A DNA stretch of 64,000 nucleotides from Ophiostoma sp. CBS 140.51 (lineage: Eukaryota > Ascomycota > Sordariomycetes > Ophiostomatales > Ophiostomataceae): NCBI GenBank assembly GCA_029298735.1, contig JANSLP010000011.1, forward strand, positions 1-64,000, given 5' to 3'. The notes beneath the pieces were generated by a model. The model saw nothing but the letters and a program-made list of their open reading frames with translations, was not told the origin of the DNA and made no database searches. Of the stretch, positions 1-11,593 are shown piece after piece. The position numbers and the translations under genes were made by a program. Numbering within the stretch: position 1 is the first letter of the stretch; every line of letters begins with the position of its first letter.

Positions 1-2475
1 AAATAAAATAAAATATAAATACCTACTGTAGGTTGATAAATCGTTCGAATAAAGACAATTAGTTATCGATCAAAAACTCGAAGATAAGAAGCATACATGA
101 ATGAACCGAGCATCATGAGATGTACACCGCGAGGACAAGTAGTGGAAGATTTTGCACCACAAGAGCCATGTCTACAAACCACAGCAGCCAAGATCATGTC
201 ATCTTAGAAAAAGCGCACATTTTTTTGTCACTCACCTTACGACTTGCTCTCTTTTTCTCCTTCCTCTCACATCATATTTTTTAACACAGGTCTCACAGCG
301 CCATGTCGTGTGACAACAACCGCACACAAAAAAGATGGAATGCAAAGTTAAAACGGCCGGAAAAATAGGACCAAAGATAGACCAAAAGAGCCCAAAGAGT
401 CCAAAGAACTCAAAGAAAATCCTGGATATGGCCTGGCAAAAGGGACAAGGGTCCGGGTCGCACCGCAGGCGCAAACGGAAAGGGCATCAATGAAAAACTT
501 GAACGAGTGGTGGATGTTGAAAGAACAAGAACCGACGCCGGAATATAGCCTACTACCAAGTACTCATCAAATACGAAGCGTTTGCGTTTTGTATATTCCT
601 GCTGAAAAAGCGTCGATACCTCCTTTCTTCTTTTTCTGTGCGTGCCGTATTTTGGCTGGTTGGCAAAAATGGCAGGCATTTGCGCTTTCCTTTCTTTTTT
701 TTTGTTGGTCCCCATGTCGCACTTGCCACATCCGTTCAGTGTGCCCTTTTCTCATTTTGTCTCTTTCCGCCCATCTCTCCTTCCTTTTTTAGAAAACCTG
801 GGGTCATTCCCGATACTGCTTACTTTTTCTTTCCTCCTTCCTACCTTTTTGATAAACCAGCCTCGTCGCGCAGCCCAAGAAGCAGGAATCTGCTGAAATG
901 TTGACTTGTACCTTGCGCATGGGTTTTGTAAACAATGGAATTGACATTTGTGAGGGAAATAACCGACCCTTTGTTTGCACTTGGCCGTCAGAAAGACTTG
1001 TCAATAATGACCTCGTCTTTGTGTGATATGTCACATTTTTCGGATAGCATGCGTCGGTTGGCGTTTGCTCCTTCTTGCTTTCGTTTGCAAGCAGGTGCAG
1101 CAGCACTCTTTCCGAAAGCAAAAGTCCTTCAGTCGAGAATTTTCAAAAAGGAAACAGCGACCGTTCTGCGATATATTTTCTGTGATAAAACATATTTTGA
1201 AGATTGTCGGAAGGCACGCTCGACGTCAGCCACCGCTTTTAGAAGGCGCAACTGGAACGGCTGAAGCTATGGAGCCTGGGGCCTCGTCGATGTCATATGC
1301 CACTACTGCGTGTTGCTCGTTACGGTCTATCTGCCCCACATTTCTTCCCTGTTCGCTTCTCAGTCCAATATCGCTTTGTCTCTTTTACTCACTTTTGTTC
1401 AAGAGTTCTTGCTTGTCACGAAAGAGTTTCCCGACGCCACAAAACCTCGAGGTTCAGTTCTAGAAACTCGCCCAGTTCAGAAAAATTATGAGCATACAAC
1501 TACAAGCTTTCTGAAGGCACAGCGAATACTTCTTTCCATATTGCGGTCCGTTCACCCATCGCTCCTGCCGCGCCAGCCTTGGGACATGTGGCCTAGGCCC
1601 CACCAGCGTTCTCAACCGCTTCGACCGCCTGCCTTTTTCCACTGTTCAAATCCAGTCCAACCCCCGTTTTCTCATTAAGCGCCCGCCATTACTACGCTCT
1701 GTACGGCAAGGTCACGCCCTCCCACACCTGCCCTCTGGTTTTAGCTCGCCAGTTCGTCCAGTCACTCGACTTGCCCGGTTCCGCCCATTGTGCTGGTCGC
1801 TCCTGCCCTTCCCCCACTTATACCGACATTCATCAGCTGTGCCGGTCGCACCTGCACTCTGCCACATTACCACAGGACATCTTTCCTGTCCAAGTTTCTA
1901 GACGTCGTAACTTACTCTGTACATTGTTTCCCATCCCTCAACATCTTTCCACTCTTCCAACCAACACCACCCCGTTGTGCCCTGAGCCATCTTCGAGAGT
2001 TTGTGGGCTTTGCGGACTTTTAAACATCGACGACGACACTACGACGACCATCTTAGACCTGCGCCTCCCACAACCGCACTTTATCTCGATACGTGCTAAT
2101 TGAAACCGCCGAGGCTGGGACTCTTTCCCTCTCCTCTCCTCCTCTTCTTTCTTTTGTCCTTTTCCTATCGTCCATTTCTGTCCTCTTCTACCTCGCACGC
2201 TATCCTCGACGACCATCTCAACACTTTCATCCGTCCTCGCCATTGCCTTCGCCTTCGCCTTAATTTGATCTCAACCTCTACGCCCTGCCCACTTTGGCTT
2301 CACCGCCGGCGTCGGCCGTCGACTTTCGATCGACCTTATCCCCAGCCGCGACCATGAACTAGCTGATGCCAGTCAGTACCTGCGTCATGCTCTACGACCT
2401 CCCTCCGACCTGAATTTTTCTACTATTTTTCTTCTCTCTCTCTCCCCCCTCTGTTTTTCCTTCCAGCCGCACACC
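1..2475. other. Intergenic region and upstream/leader region of the WD40-like gene
   Basis: I see no supportable gene here. The first 50 bases are A/T-rich and could be the 3' flank of a gene outside the window. From about 1300 to 2475 the plus strand becomes strongly C/T-rich, the usual look of a filamentous-fungal promoter and 5' leader, and it runs straight into the start codon at 2476. The open frames here are short, overlap one another and are rich in Ser, Phe, Leu and Pro, as expected from pyrimidine-rich non-coding DNA. Confidence 0.6.
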
Positions 2476-5058
2476 ATGTCCGCTACCAACGACGACAGAG
2501 GCCCCGAAAGCCTGCCACAGGCCGACGGCATAACACCGCCATCCACGACTCCAGCATCCGAGACAGGCCCAGCCGGCGAGCCGACGACAGCGGAGACTGG
2601 CAGTGGTTCCGCCACCGCTGCCACTGCCGTTAACGCAATTGCCGATCCTGATGCCGACACTCACCCTTTTGTGTCCAATGAGGTTCACGAAAGTGCATCG
2701 AATCCACCAGACACTCTTGAGGTTGACTTTAACAACGCCCACGCTGCATACCCGCTTCCCGACTGGGCCCACGGTCCACTAGAATTCCCCACGCTGCTAC
2801 CGCTACCCGGGCTCAATGCCGGAAGTGGTGCGGCCGCGTCCGACTTGGATGAGGAACATGCGCCGCCTGTGCCGCAGGCGTTTTGGGACAACCAGCAAGG
2901 TCCCTCTGGAACTACAGCGGGTGGTAATGCAGACCAGCCGGGCCCTCAGCAAACCATTGGCCAGAACATGATTCCGATCCCAACACCGTCTCAGATGATG
3001 CAGGACTTTTACCATGCAAACGACTCCTTCGCGAGCTTCTTTTTCTCACCCTTCCCAATAGAGAACCAACCACACAACGGTGACGGCAATGGAAACGCTC
3101 ATGGCGGCGATTCACTGGTGCCCCTGCTTCCTCCGCCTCTTCCGAGCTACTATAACGTCACAGTTCCGTATGGAAATGGTTATGCTGTTCACCATGGTAT
3201 CCACATCCCTTCTGGTCTCAATGTACCGGATACTACCGCTCCCGACGCTGCCGGTGCAGATTCAGAACCGGCCACTGGTGGCCCGCCTCCCCCCGAGCCG
3301 AATCTGGATCCTACCATAGCCCAACCGTATCCTCTGGTATCCATGGAACCTCTGGCCGGACCGATGTCTGATATGGGTATGGGCATGGAGATGCCTACGG
3401 GCTTGGTGGTACCGGTGGCTTTCACAAACACGGCCGGCCTGCCGATGAACAGCGAGCTGAGCCCGACAAACGCGGACTTGAAGCGATTCTTGCTGAACTG
3501 GCAAGCATCTACACAGTTCAGTGTCCGCGGTGTGCCGACGCCGCGAGGCCCGGTGCCTACGGTTGTTCCTAGTTCGACCGGCGTGGACCTCCTAATCCGC
3601 ACTGATGTCGATGAGGTCACCACCGCGGACCTCAACGGAGACCACTGCGACTACCAGGGCATCAAATGGGCCATAATGGGTGTCACACGCCGCGAAGCAC
3701 GCGCATTCCGCGAACGGAGGTACCTCAACTACTGCTCCAACCACCAGGACGCATGGATAGTGAGTTTTAGACGCCCTGAACCTACGTGCCTTCTTTGTTG
3801 TCCTTGCTTCCCTCTACTAACTGCTTCTCTCCTCTTCTAGCCACACCGATCAGAACTTATGCCGCACAACACCGAGTCGTACTTCCAGTTCCGCAGAATG
3901 AAGATGAGAAAAGCGCCCTACTTGGCACACTTCCAGCTCCGCAACCTGCTGGCCGCACCGTCCAAATCGCGCGTCTTTTATGCCGACCGACGAGGCATTG
4001 TTCGCCAATACAACTTTGCGACGAACAAGTCCGAAGTCGCCCTGCGATACCCTCAGGAATTATACATTCAGATCTCTACCATGGCCGCCGGGCAGGGTGT
4101 TCTCGTATCAGGTGGCTTTAACGGAGAATACTGCACAATGAACACCGACTCCGAGTACAGCAATGGCTCCAGTTCCAGCGAAAATAAAATCGGGACGTAT
4201 AAGAATTTGGGCAGCGGAATCTCCAATCATATCCAGATCCACAGTGCACGCCGTTCAGGCGGACCAGTGGCGGCTTTCGCATCCAACGACTCGCACGTGC
4301 GCGTGATGGATCTCGAGACACAGACTATTGTCTCCAACGACAACTTTAACTTCGCCGTCAACTGCACAGCTGTCTCTCCTGACCGGCGGCTGCGTGTTGT
4401 GGTCGGCGATCGCAACGAGGCCTACATTGTGGCTGCCGAACGGGAGCGCAACATGATGGATGTTGACGGCGCATCCTCGCCCGAAATCTTGCAGAAACTG
4501 GGCGGCCACGCCGATTACGGATTCGCCTGTGCCTGGGCCGACGACGGCTACACTATTGCCACGGGCAACCAGGACCGCGCCATTATGATCTGGGACGCCC
4601 GCAAGACATCGACTGCCTCAGGTATCTGGACACCCGTCGTTACATTGCGCACCACCATGGCCGGCGCCCGCAGTCTGCAGTTTTCGCCCGCCGGCTCGGG
4701 CAAGCGTGTGCTTGTGGCTGCCGAGGAGGCCGACACTGTGCACATTATCGATGCGCAATCGTTTGATAAGCGCCAGTCCTTTGACGTCTTTGGTGAGTTG
4801 GCCGGTCTCAGCTTTTCCGAGAATGGCCAGGACCTGTTTGTGCTCTGCACCGATCCGACCCGCGGCGGCATCCTGCACTTTGAACGGGACGGTTTCCTCT
4901 CGACTGCATCCACTTTTGACGAGACGCCCATCCAAGGCATGCCCGGCTACTCCGACTTCGACTGGCCCAATATGAGTGGGCGGTCCTACCGGCAACGCAG
5001 CCGCGGTATACGACGCCGTCTACAGGCGGCTGCCGCGGCATCGATGAGCCCGTTCTAG
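2476..5058 (+). CDS. WD40-like repeat protein with long disordered N-terminus
   Basis: There are two exons, 2476-3759 and 3841-5058, giving 833 residues. The 81-bp intron has donor GTGAGT, a TACTAAC branch site at about 3815 and acceptor CTAG, and it joins in phase 0 within AWI|PHRSEL. Residues 1 to about 330 are low complexity (Pro, Ala, Thr, Gly, acidic). A conserved-looking part follows (YQGIKWAIMGVTRREARAF, then NTESYFQFRRMKMRKAPYL). The C-terminal half shows degenerate WD40 blades, for example GGHADYGFACAWADDGYTIATGNQDRAIMIWDAR (split here by comma: GGHADYGFACAWADDG, then YTIATGNQDRAIMIWDAR). Similar fungal WD40 proteins carry a short domain called DUF2415; I infer this is one but did not search. 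Such proteins are scaffolds, and the partner is unknown. The gene is convergent with the polo kinase gene. Confidence 0.85.
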
Positions 5059-5816
5059 ACAGGAGGCTGTATTGTAACAAACAGACCGACCCTGCTTGAT
5101 TTCCTTTGCTTTTGCCTCTTGCATCTTTTTGCATTTGATTTTTTTCCCTTACATTTTTGCGTGCTTTTGATTTGTGCACTATTTGCCGGGGTTTTTCTTT
5201 CCTTCTTCATTTTTACTTCATTTGCATGATATGAATATACGCGATGACGACGACGTCTGGGTTCTTTGGGACGGAAATACCCTCTTTCTTTTTCATTTCA
5301 TTTCTTCTTCTTTCGTTCATGTCAATGGTCTTGCTGTCAGTCAAATGCAGCGCCTACTTACTTATGACACTTACATTAATCTGACAATCAATCACTTTGA
5401 ACATAACTTGCTTCTAAAAAAGAAGCCGCACAAAATAAGCTTCCAAGAATCGTGATTTTTATCTTGACTGGCAGTGAAGGAGACACATAGCCAGTAACAG
5501 GAGGCAAAGGAGTAGACAAAATCCAAAAGAGCCGGAAATCAGAAACGCCCCAAGAACTCTTTAACGAAAACGACAGACAGAAAAACAACAAAAATTCAGA
5601 CATTACGCAATTTGGGTAGTCATACCACCAACGCAAAGGAGGTAAAAATAGAGTAAACAAAGACACGCAAAAAGCAAGTCATGACTGCGAGGGCATCAGA
5701 AATCCAAAAATCCAGAAATAGACACCAAGAAAACTCCACATCAACACACACACACCGCATCTATCTCCACCCTCTCTCTCTACACACATCTATACATCCA
5801 CCTCTATCCATATCCA
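5059..5816. other. Convergent 3' intergenic region
   Basis: This holds the 3' flanks of the WD40-like gene (+) and the polo-like kinase gene (-). It is T-rich on the left and A-rich on the right, as expected for two facing 3' untranslated regions. I see no gene, and no obvious hairpin. Confidence 0.6.
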
Positions 5817-8800
5817 TTACTTCTTCTCTTCCAGATCAGGTCCAATATCGTTGGGCCGGCGAGGATCGACCATGGCCGACAGGCGGACATCGCCTTGCCG
5901 GGCACCAATAGTCACCCACACATGCTTGGTAGCCGGGACGGGCGTGGGCGCTGTTGTGCCGGGAATCTGCTTCAGGGTCTCGCGGGTACCCGTCCAACGG
6001 AGTCTGCGAGCACGGCTCATGTCGCTGTTGCCCATGCCGCCGTTGTTGACCCACTCGCGAACCACGCCGCGAACAAACTCGACCTTGCGACGGAAGTCGT
6101 TGGCAGCAGGGATGCCCTGCATGTCGGGGTGGATCACAGGCCGGCGACGGCCGCTCGACGTGGACGCACCGCCAGTAAGAGACGCCGCCGAGCTTGAGCC
6201 CGAGCTGCCAACACCAAAGTTGAGCAGTGTCTGCAGCGGGTAAGAGAGCACGCTGCGTTCGTCAAGAGCAGCCTCCTCCAGGAGACCAGTGGCCGCCAGA
6301 CGCTGGGCTGCCTCAGCAGGGAGATGCCAGAAGTGGCACCAAACACCTGCGGCATCAATCACAAGCTTGGTGTGGTCGGGGAAGTTGAACTGCAGGTGGC
6401 CGTCGCAGAAGACCCAGCAGCCAACATCGCCGAAGCGCTGGTAAAAGGTCACGACATCGCTGGGAATGACAGAATGGTCAACAGCCGCTGCTGCTGCCTT
6501 CCGTGCGCGGTCGTTAGCCCGCTCGTCGATGCCCCCGTCCAGCTCGCGGCCGTAGGCAAGCATGTAGTTGGCAAACTTCTTCCAGAGAACGATCCGCTCA
6601 CGCTTGCGGTGGTCGTACACATCCTTGCCAGCAGACAGCTTGCCAGCAGCACCAGTGCGCGGATCAACTGTGACGCGGAAGCGGTTCGGGTCAACACGCA
6701 CGCGCTCGAGACCCTGCTCGCCGTTGTTCTCGTAGAAGTAGATTCCTTCATTGCCGGACGACGACATGGGCACAATCTGGTGCCGGTCGACATAGCTAGG
6801 GTCTTCGCGGCGCAGAATGTGGCGCTCTGCACCGTGGATTAGTAGACATGCCGGCGGCAGGTGGCCAGACTCCTTGTCAGAGTCGGCTGCCGAGCTCGAG
6901 GACTCGACCTGGATCGAGCGCAAAATGCAGCCGATGCTGCCGTCGTTCAAAATGTAGCCGAGACCGAACTTGTTGGTGTAGTCCACCCACTTGACCACAA
7001 TCTGCGGTGGCGTCGCATGGGCCTTGTCGCGGGTCGGCGAGATGAAAGCCATGGTGCGCGCATTCAGTGCGCGATCTAACTCTGCCTGCAGTTTGCGTAG
7101 GCGTAGAAGGACGGCATCCGGCTCGCTGTTGGGAATGCGCTCCTGGATTTCTGAGGGGTTGAAGAGCGACATTCTCTCCACACCTGGGGCAAGCTCTTCT
7201 CTATTGATAATCTTGGCCGTGCTGCCAATAGTGGGCGCAGACTCAGCCGTCGCAAGGGCAGCGCTGCGAGCAGACGTTCGCTTTTCTATTGAGGATATTG
7301 TTGCCGACGGCTTGCTGCCAGGAAGAAGAGTGCGGGAGCGGCTGGTGGTCATTGTTGTAGTCGTTGACTTTGTCGCGGCGGCTCTCTGCTCGCGTGCTTG
7401 TAGAGACAGGCCATTTCCGAGAGGGATATCTCGCCGGGCAGATGGTCGCCGGACTAGACCAGGCGCAGGTGTTTCGGATACAGTGGCGGAGGAAATGGAA
7501 GTAGGGAGTGTGGCGGTCGTGGTGGTGGAGGTTAGGGTCGTTGTGGTGGTGGCGGTCTGTGCTGACTCTGTGAGGCCGCTGCCTCGTGTAGGACGGCCTT
7601 GTGCCCGCTGCTGGGCGGCGAAACTCTGTGGCGGCGCACGAAGCAAGCTTGCCGGTGCCATAGACAGGGTTGCTGCAGACGAGCGCTGTGCAGAAGCCTC
7701 CATGGCGTTCGCAACAACGGTAGCGGTCTGTGTTGACCACTCAGCCAGCGGCGGCTGAGGCGCGACGGATAGAGAGGGTGCTGAAGAGGAAGAGGTGATG
7801 GGTAGGAATGGCGATGCAGCCACCTGCTGCTTTTGATGTGTGCCGTACCGGCCGCTGCTGCTGGCGCTCGTGCTGCTGCCACCCTGGAAGAGCTGGTTCT
7901 CCTGGAGCCAGCTCTCGAACGGGCGGTACACAATCTCGTCGGACAATGGGATGGCTGGGGTCAGGCCAGCCTGCTCCTCGGCGGCCATCTCGCGCCAGAC
8001 CGGCTTGGAGACAAACTTGGTCGGGTTCCATGGGCCCACGTTGCATGTATCGCACATCTCCTTGAGTGTCTCAAAACTTTGGGCCTGAACGCGGCGGCTG
8101 ACAGGGTGCTGGTAGAAAACTTCGCTGTCGGGGGGCAGTTCGCGAAGACGGACGGTCATGTCGGCCGGCGTGGGCATGTAGCCAGTGACGAAGAAAGGAT
8201 GCTCCACAATTGCGTCGGGGTCAGGGCGCATATGAGCTTCTTGCAGCATCGAGGCCACGACATGCTTGGCCTCCTCGCTGATGAAACGGCCGTCACCTGC
8301 CGGCCACTCGTAGTCACGCTCCTTTGCGCGGCGGTAGATCTCGTCTGTGGTTGATGACTGGAATGGCGGCTTGGAGGTGAGCATGGCAAACATGATGATA
8401 CCCAAGCTCCAGATGTCGACCATGTGGTCATGGCCCTTCTTGCCCTTCTCCAGAATCTCAGGCGCAATGTAGTTGGGGGTACCGCAGAGCGTCGTGCGCC
8501 GGATGGTCTGCATATCGCGGCCGGTAACTAGCAGAGCAGCAAGGCCGAAGTCGCCAATCTTGGCGTTCATGTTCTTGTCGAGGAAGATGTTGCCCATCTT
8601 CAGGTCGCGGTGGATGATGCCCTTGGCATGCATATACTTGATAGCGCCGGCAATCTGGACGGCGTAGAAGCGCACCTCGGGCTCAGTGACACCCTTGCGG
8701 CGCTTGACCATGTCCATGAGCGAGCCGTTGGGGCACAGCTCGAGGACAAGGTAGGTTGAGCTCTCAAAAGAGAATGCGCGGAAGAACTGGACAATGTTCA

Positions 8801-9227
8801 CCTGGCGCATCTTGGAGTGAATCTGAAGCTCGGTTTGGAACTGGTGGAATGTTAGCGCTTGCTGTTGTTTCTTCATCTTTTAAAGTATGTGGTGTTCTCT
8901 CACCTTCTGCTCCATCTTGGTCGGCATTTTGCTCTTGACAATCTTGAGCGCATACAGCTTCTTTGTGCCGGCCAGGGTGCCCGAGTAGCAGACGGCAAAG
9001 CCACCCTTGCCGAGCAGCTTGCCGACCTGGTAGACAGCGCCATCCTTGCGGTCTGCGCTTGGCGGCTCGGTCACGTTGGGCGGTGGTGGCGGTGGGTGCT
9101 CCTTGTCCTTGCTCGCCTTGAGCTGCGCGGCTGCCTTTGTCTTGAGGTCGGCAACGTTGGTGCGAGGACGCCTGGCGTTGGCATCCCTAGGCGACAGCGC
9201 CTCCATATCGATGCCCTTTCCAACCAT
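5817..9227 (-). CDS. plkA: Polo-like kinase (Plk1/Cdc5/PLKA family)
   Basis: Two exons, 9227-8904 and 8840-5817, encode 1115 residues; the 63-bp intron joins MEQK|FQTEL in phase 0. The kinase domain (about 66-325) has the Plk-type glycine loop GKGGFAV at 73-79, Lys95, HRDLK at 185-189, DFG at 205-207 and an activation loop RRTTLCGTPNY with Thr224/225. Two polo boxes follow, at about 715-820 and 855-950. Trp726 in VKWVDYTNKFGLGY and the His931/Lys933 pair in DHTKL match the residues that grip phosphopeptides in the family. Polo kinases drive mitotic entry, spindle function and cytokinesis. The linker of about 380 residues between kinase and polo boxes is Ser/Thr/Ala-rich and unusually long compared with yeast Cdc5, but long linkers are known in Aspergillus PLKA. 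The start fits the conserved MEALSPR motif at 8-14. The promoter is shared divergently with the OPA3-like gene. Confidence 0.97.
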
Positions 9228-9260
9228 GTTGCTTGCTGGATCCCGTCGTGGTGTTATGGT

Positions 9261-9296
9261 CGTGGCTGATCATCCGTGGCTGATCATCCGTGGCTG
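9261..9296. repeat. 14-bp tandem repeat, about 2.6 copies
   Basis: The unit CGTGGCTGATCATC occurs twice in full (9261-9274 and 9275-9288), followed by CGTGGCTG. Each full copy holds the palindrome TGATCA. It lies only about 35 bp upstream of the polo kinase start codon, so it is probably in that gene's 5' leader. Confidence 0.9.
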
Positions 9297-10110
9297 GCTG
9301 TTTGTTTGTCGGATTTTCGTCGTTGGTCGAGTCGAAGAATCGGCGGTCTGTTGTTGATAAACAGACTGAAAATGCGTAGTGATGAATTTGTCGATGTTTC
9401 TGTTGGTTTGTTTATATTTGCGGTTAGAGAATATTGCGGCGAAAGGAGGTAGAGGCAAAGCTTGCGAAGGTGCTGGAAAACAACAAAAGAGTCGCTCACA
9501 TAAAGACCGCCTCGAAAGATGTTGGAAAAAGAATATGGGCAGGAAAGAAAAGAGAATGAAAGGGGAAAAGAAAATAAACAAAAGAAGATGCTCACCGAAT
9601 ATCACGACTCGTTTGATAAACAACGACGCTCAAAAAGCCAAAAAGCAAAGCAAAGCGACGAAAGAAAAAAAAAGAACAAACCTGGGTATCGTGAAAAAGA
9701 AGGGTGCCGCGTTGTGTGTCGTCGGAAGTCGAGGTGTGGACGTGGAGGGCAAGCAAGGAAAGAAACAATGCCGTGAAAGAACGCGAGCAACGGTGCTGGA
9801 GCCGTCGGATGGGGCCGTCGGTTGCTGAGCAACACGCTAGTCGCCTGTATTTGGCAACTGTGGTGGTTGAGCAAGGCGAGCGCTGTGATTGGCCAACAGC
9901 TTCTCGGGATGATTACCTAAGATTTCTGACAGCTATTCCCAGCTATCCCGCCAGGCTGACGTTTTGGCAATGTGTATTTGCACGTCACAGCCTTTTTTTT
10001 TGCCGACGACAAACGAGCGCAGACTCGGCCGAGATAACTGTTGGTAAGTTTTCGTGCTATGCTTGAGGGCAGGAGATGTTGAAGGTGGCCATCTGGGACC
10101 CTTGCTGACA

Positions 10111-10120
10111 GCCAATTGGC
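10111..10120. promoter_or_regulatory. Palindromic CCAAT box
   Basis: GCCAATTGGC is a perfect palindrome that contains a CCAAT core on each strand, 170 bp upstream of the OPA3-like start codon. It is a good candidate for CBC/Hap binding, which would suit a gene for a mitochondrial protein. Binding is inferred. Confidence 0.35.
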
Positions 10121-10138
10121 GACTTGGCGTAGGACGAC

Positions 10139-10169
10139 TTTCTTTCTTTCTTTCTTTCTTTTCTTTTTC
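10139..10169 (+). repeat. (TTTC)n microsatellite
   Basis: Several TTTC units in a row followed by degenerate T/C sequence, in the pyrimidine-rich leader of the OPA3-like gene. It is likely to be length-polymorphic. Confidence 0.85.
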
Positions 10170-10290
10170 GGGACTCCAGCAATGTTCCCCGCGAACCGAT
10201 AAGCGATATCCTCCTCCCTTTTCCCCTCGAATCCTGTTCTGGCGACCTAGTCCCGCGGCGGACTGTCTTCCGACTTGATCTTCCGCCAAG

Positions 10291-11121
10291 ATGGTCGCCC
10301 TTCCTCTCTTCAAGCTCGGCGCGCTCTTCGTGCGGCACATTTCCAAATATGGCGCGGTAGGTGACAGGCTGCTGAAATCCCGGGGCGGTTGTTAGTGACT
10401 GTGGGTAGGAATACTGTCGTCAATTTGCAGCATATACTAACTCAGCTGCCCTCGACAGAACCGCATCAAGGTGCGCGCCCATGAGCACGAAGGTTTCCGC
10501 CGATTTGCCGCTCGGTACGGCCAGCACATCCACCAGCTGAACATGCGCATGTCCGTCGCACTGCTGCGGAACAGCAAGGCCGAGAAGATTGCCAAGGAGA
10601 AGGCTGAGGCTGCCGAGGCACCGACTGCCAAGACCAAGGAACAGGTGGAGAAGGAGACCCGCGAGAAAGCCAAGGACGAGGCCGACCGGGCCAAGTACGG
10701 CACGACCGCTAAGGAGTCGCACCCGACAACGATCATAAACCCGGGCGCGAGCGTGTGGCGTCGTAAGTTCCGGCCGCTGCCAGAAGCCAAGGCTGTCGAT
10801 CTGTTTGCCGATGTGATTGGTGATGGTTTCATCCTGGTGATTGCGAGTGCACTCGTTATCTACGAGTACTACCGGTCGTCGTCGAAGCCTGATGCCAATG
10901 CTGAGCGTATTCAGGAGCTCACAGACCAGGTGGAGGCTTTGCGGTCGGCCGAAGAAGAATATTCTCGCAAAGATCGGATACGCGAGAGTCGGATTCTTGC
11001 AATGGAGTCGGCCTTGAGAGGCTTCCGCGACCCCAAGACAAAACAGCCGTTGCTGCCGCCAGCGCCCACGGAGGCTGAGTCGAAACCGGAGACGCAGGTG
11101 GCGACGGTGACTGCGTTATAA
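10291..11121 (+). CDS. OPA3: OPA3-family mitochondrial protein
   Basis: Two exons, 10291-10356 and 10459-11121, encode 242 residues. The 102-bp intron has donor GTAGGT, branch TACTAAC at 10435 and acceptor ACAG; it joins KYGA|NRIK in phase 0. The short first exon encodes the conserved OPA3 N-terminus (MVALPLFKLGALFVRHISKY), and the second begins with NRIKVRAHEHEGFRRFAARY, the family hallmark. A hydrophobic segment near residues 150-165 (GDGFILVIASALVIYEYYR) is the predicted membrane anchor, and a coiled coil (about 175-205) follows. Residues 65-110 are Lys/Glu/Ala-rich and probably helical. OPA3 proteins sit in mitochondrial membranes and affect mitochondrial shape; the exact biochemical role is unsettled. 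Confidence 0.93.
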
Positions 11122-11593
11122 TAGAAGAGCTACGAGAATGACGTGGAGATTGTTTGATTAGACGCATGGAGGACACATGGAGAAGTACAGAAATAGGGGC
11201 TAAGAGCACATCCGTATGGATGCTGTATCTGGATGAGCGTTTTGGGAAGGTGCATCCCGACCGTCCACCGATGGGCGCGATCGAGAAGGAGCGACTCCGG
11301 CAGTCCAGACTCGGAAGCCGCGACTACCAACCGGCCTTTTGCGGAAAGAACGAGGCACAACAATATCGGGGAAGAAAAGAGGAGGGAGAAAAAAAAAAGA
11401 CACATCTCCTACTTCTTACATCTACATACCATCACCACATCCCCACGTCACGACACCACACATCCGTCTGCAACCATCAACCCGGCTTTGCATCTTGTTT
11501 CTTGCCTTGCTGCACATACACCCTTCTGTTTATAGATCTCATTTGTACATAGACCAGGCCTTTTTGAGCCCCCAACGAGAGACACCACTCCTC
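11122..11593. other. Intergenic region between two tandem plus-strand genes
   Basis: It holds the 3' flank of the OPA3-like gene and the leader of the next gene. An A-run at about 11390-11400 is followed by a C/A-rich, G-poor stretch that continues to the next start codon. I see no gene here. Confidence 0.5.

Larger units (their letters stand above)
9228..10290. promoter_or_regulatory. Divergent promoter region of polo kinase and OPA3-like genes
   Basis: About 1.06 kb separates two divergent start codons. It contains a 14-bp tandem repeat close to the polo kinase ATG (9261-9296), an inverted CCAAT box (GATTGGCC, 9887-9894), a perfect 10-bp palindrome GCCAATTGGC at 10111-10120, and a (TTTC)n tract at about 10139-10169 in the OPA3-like leader. 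CCAAT boxes are bound by the Hap/CBC complex in fungi. Use of these sites is inferred. Confidence 0.5.
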
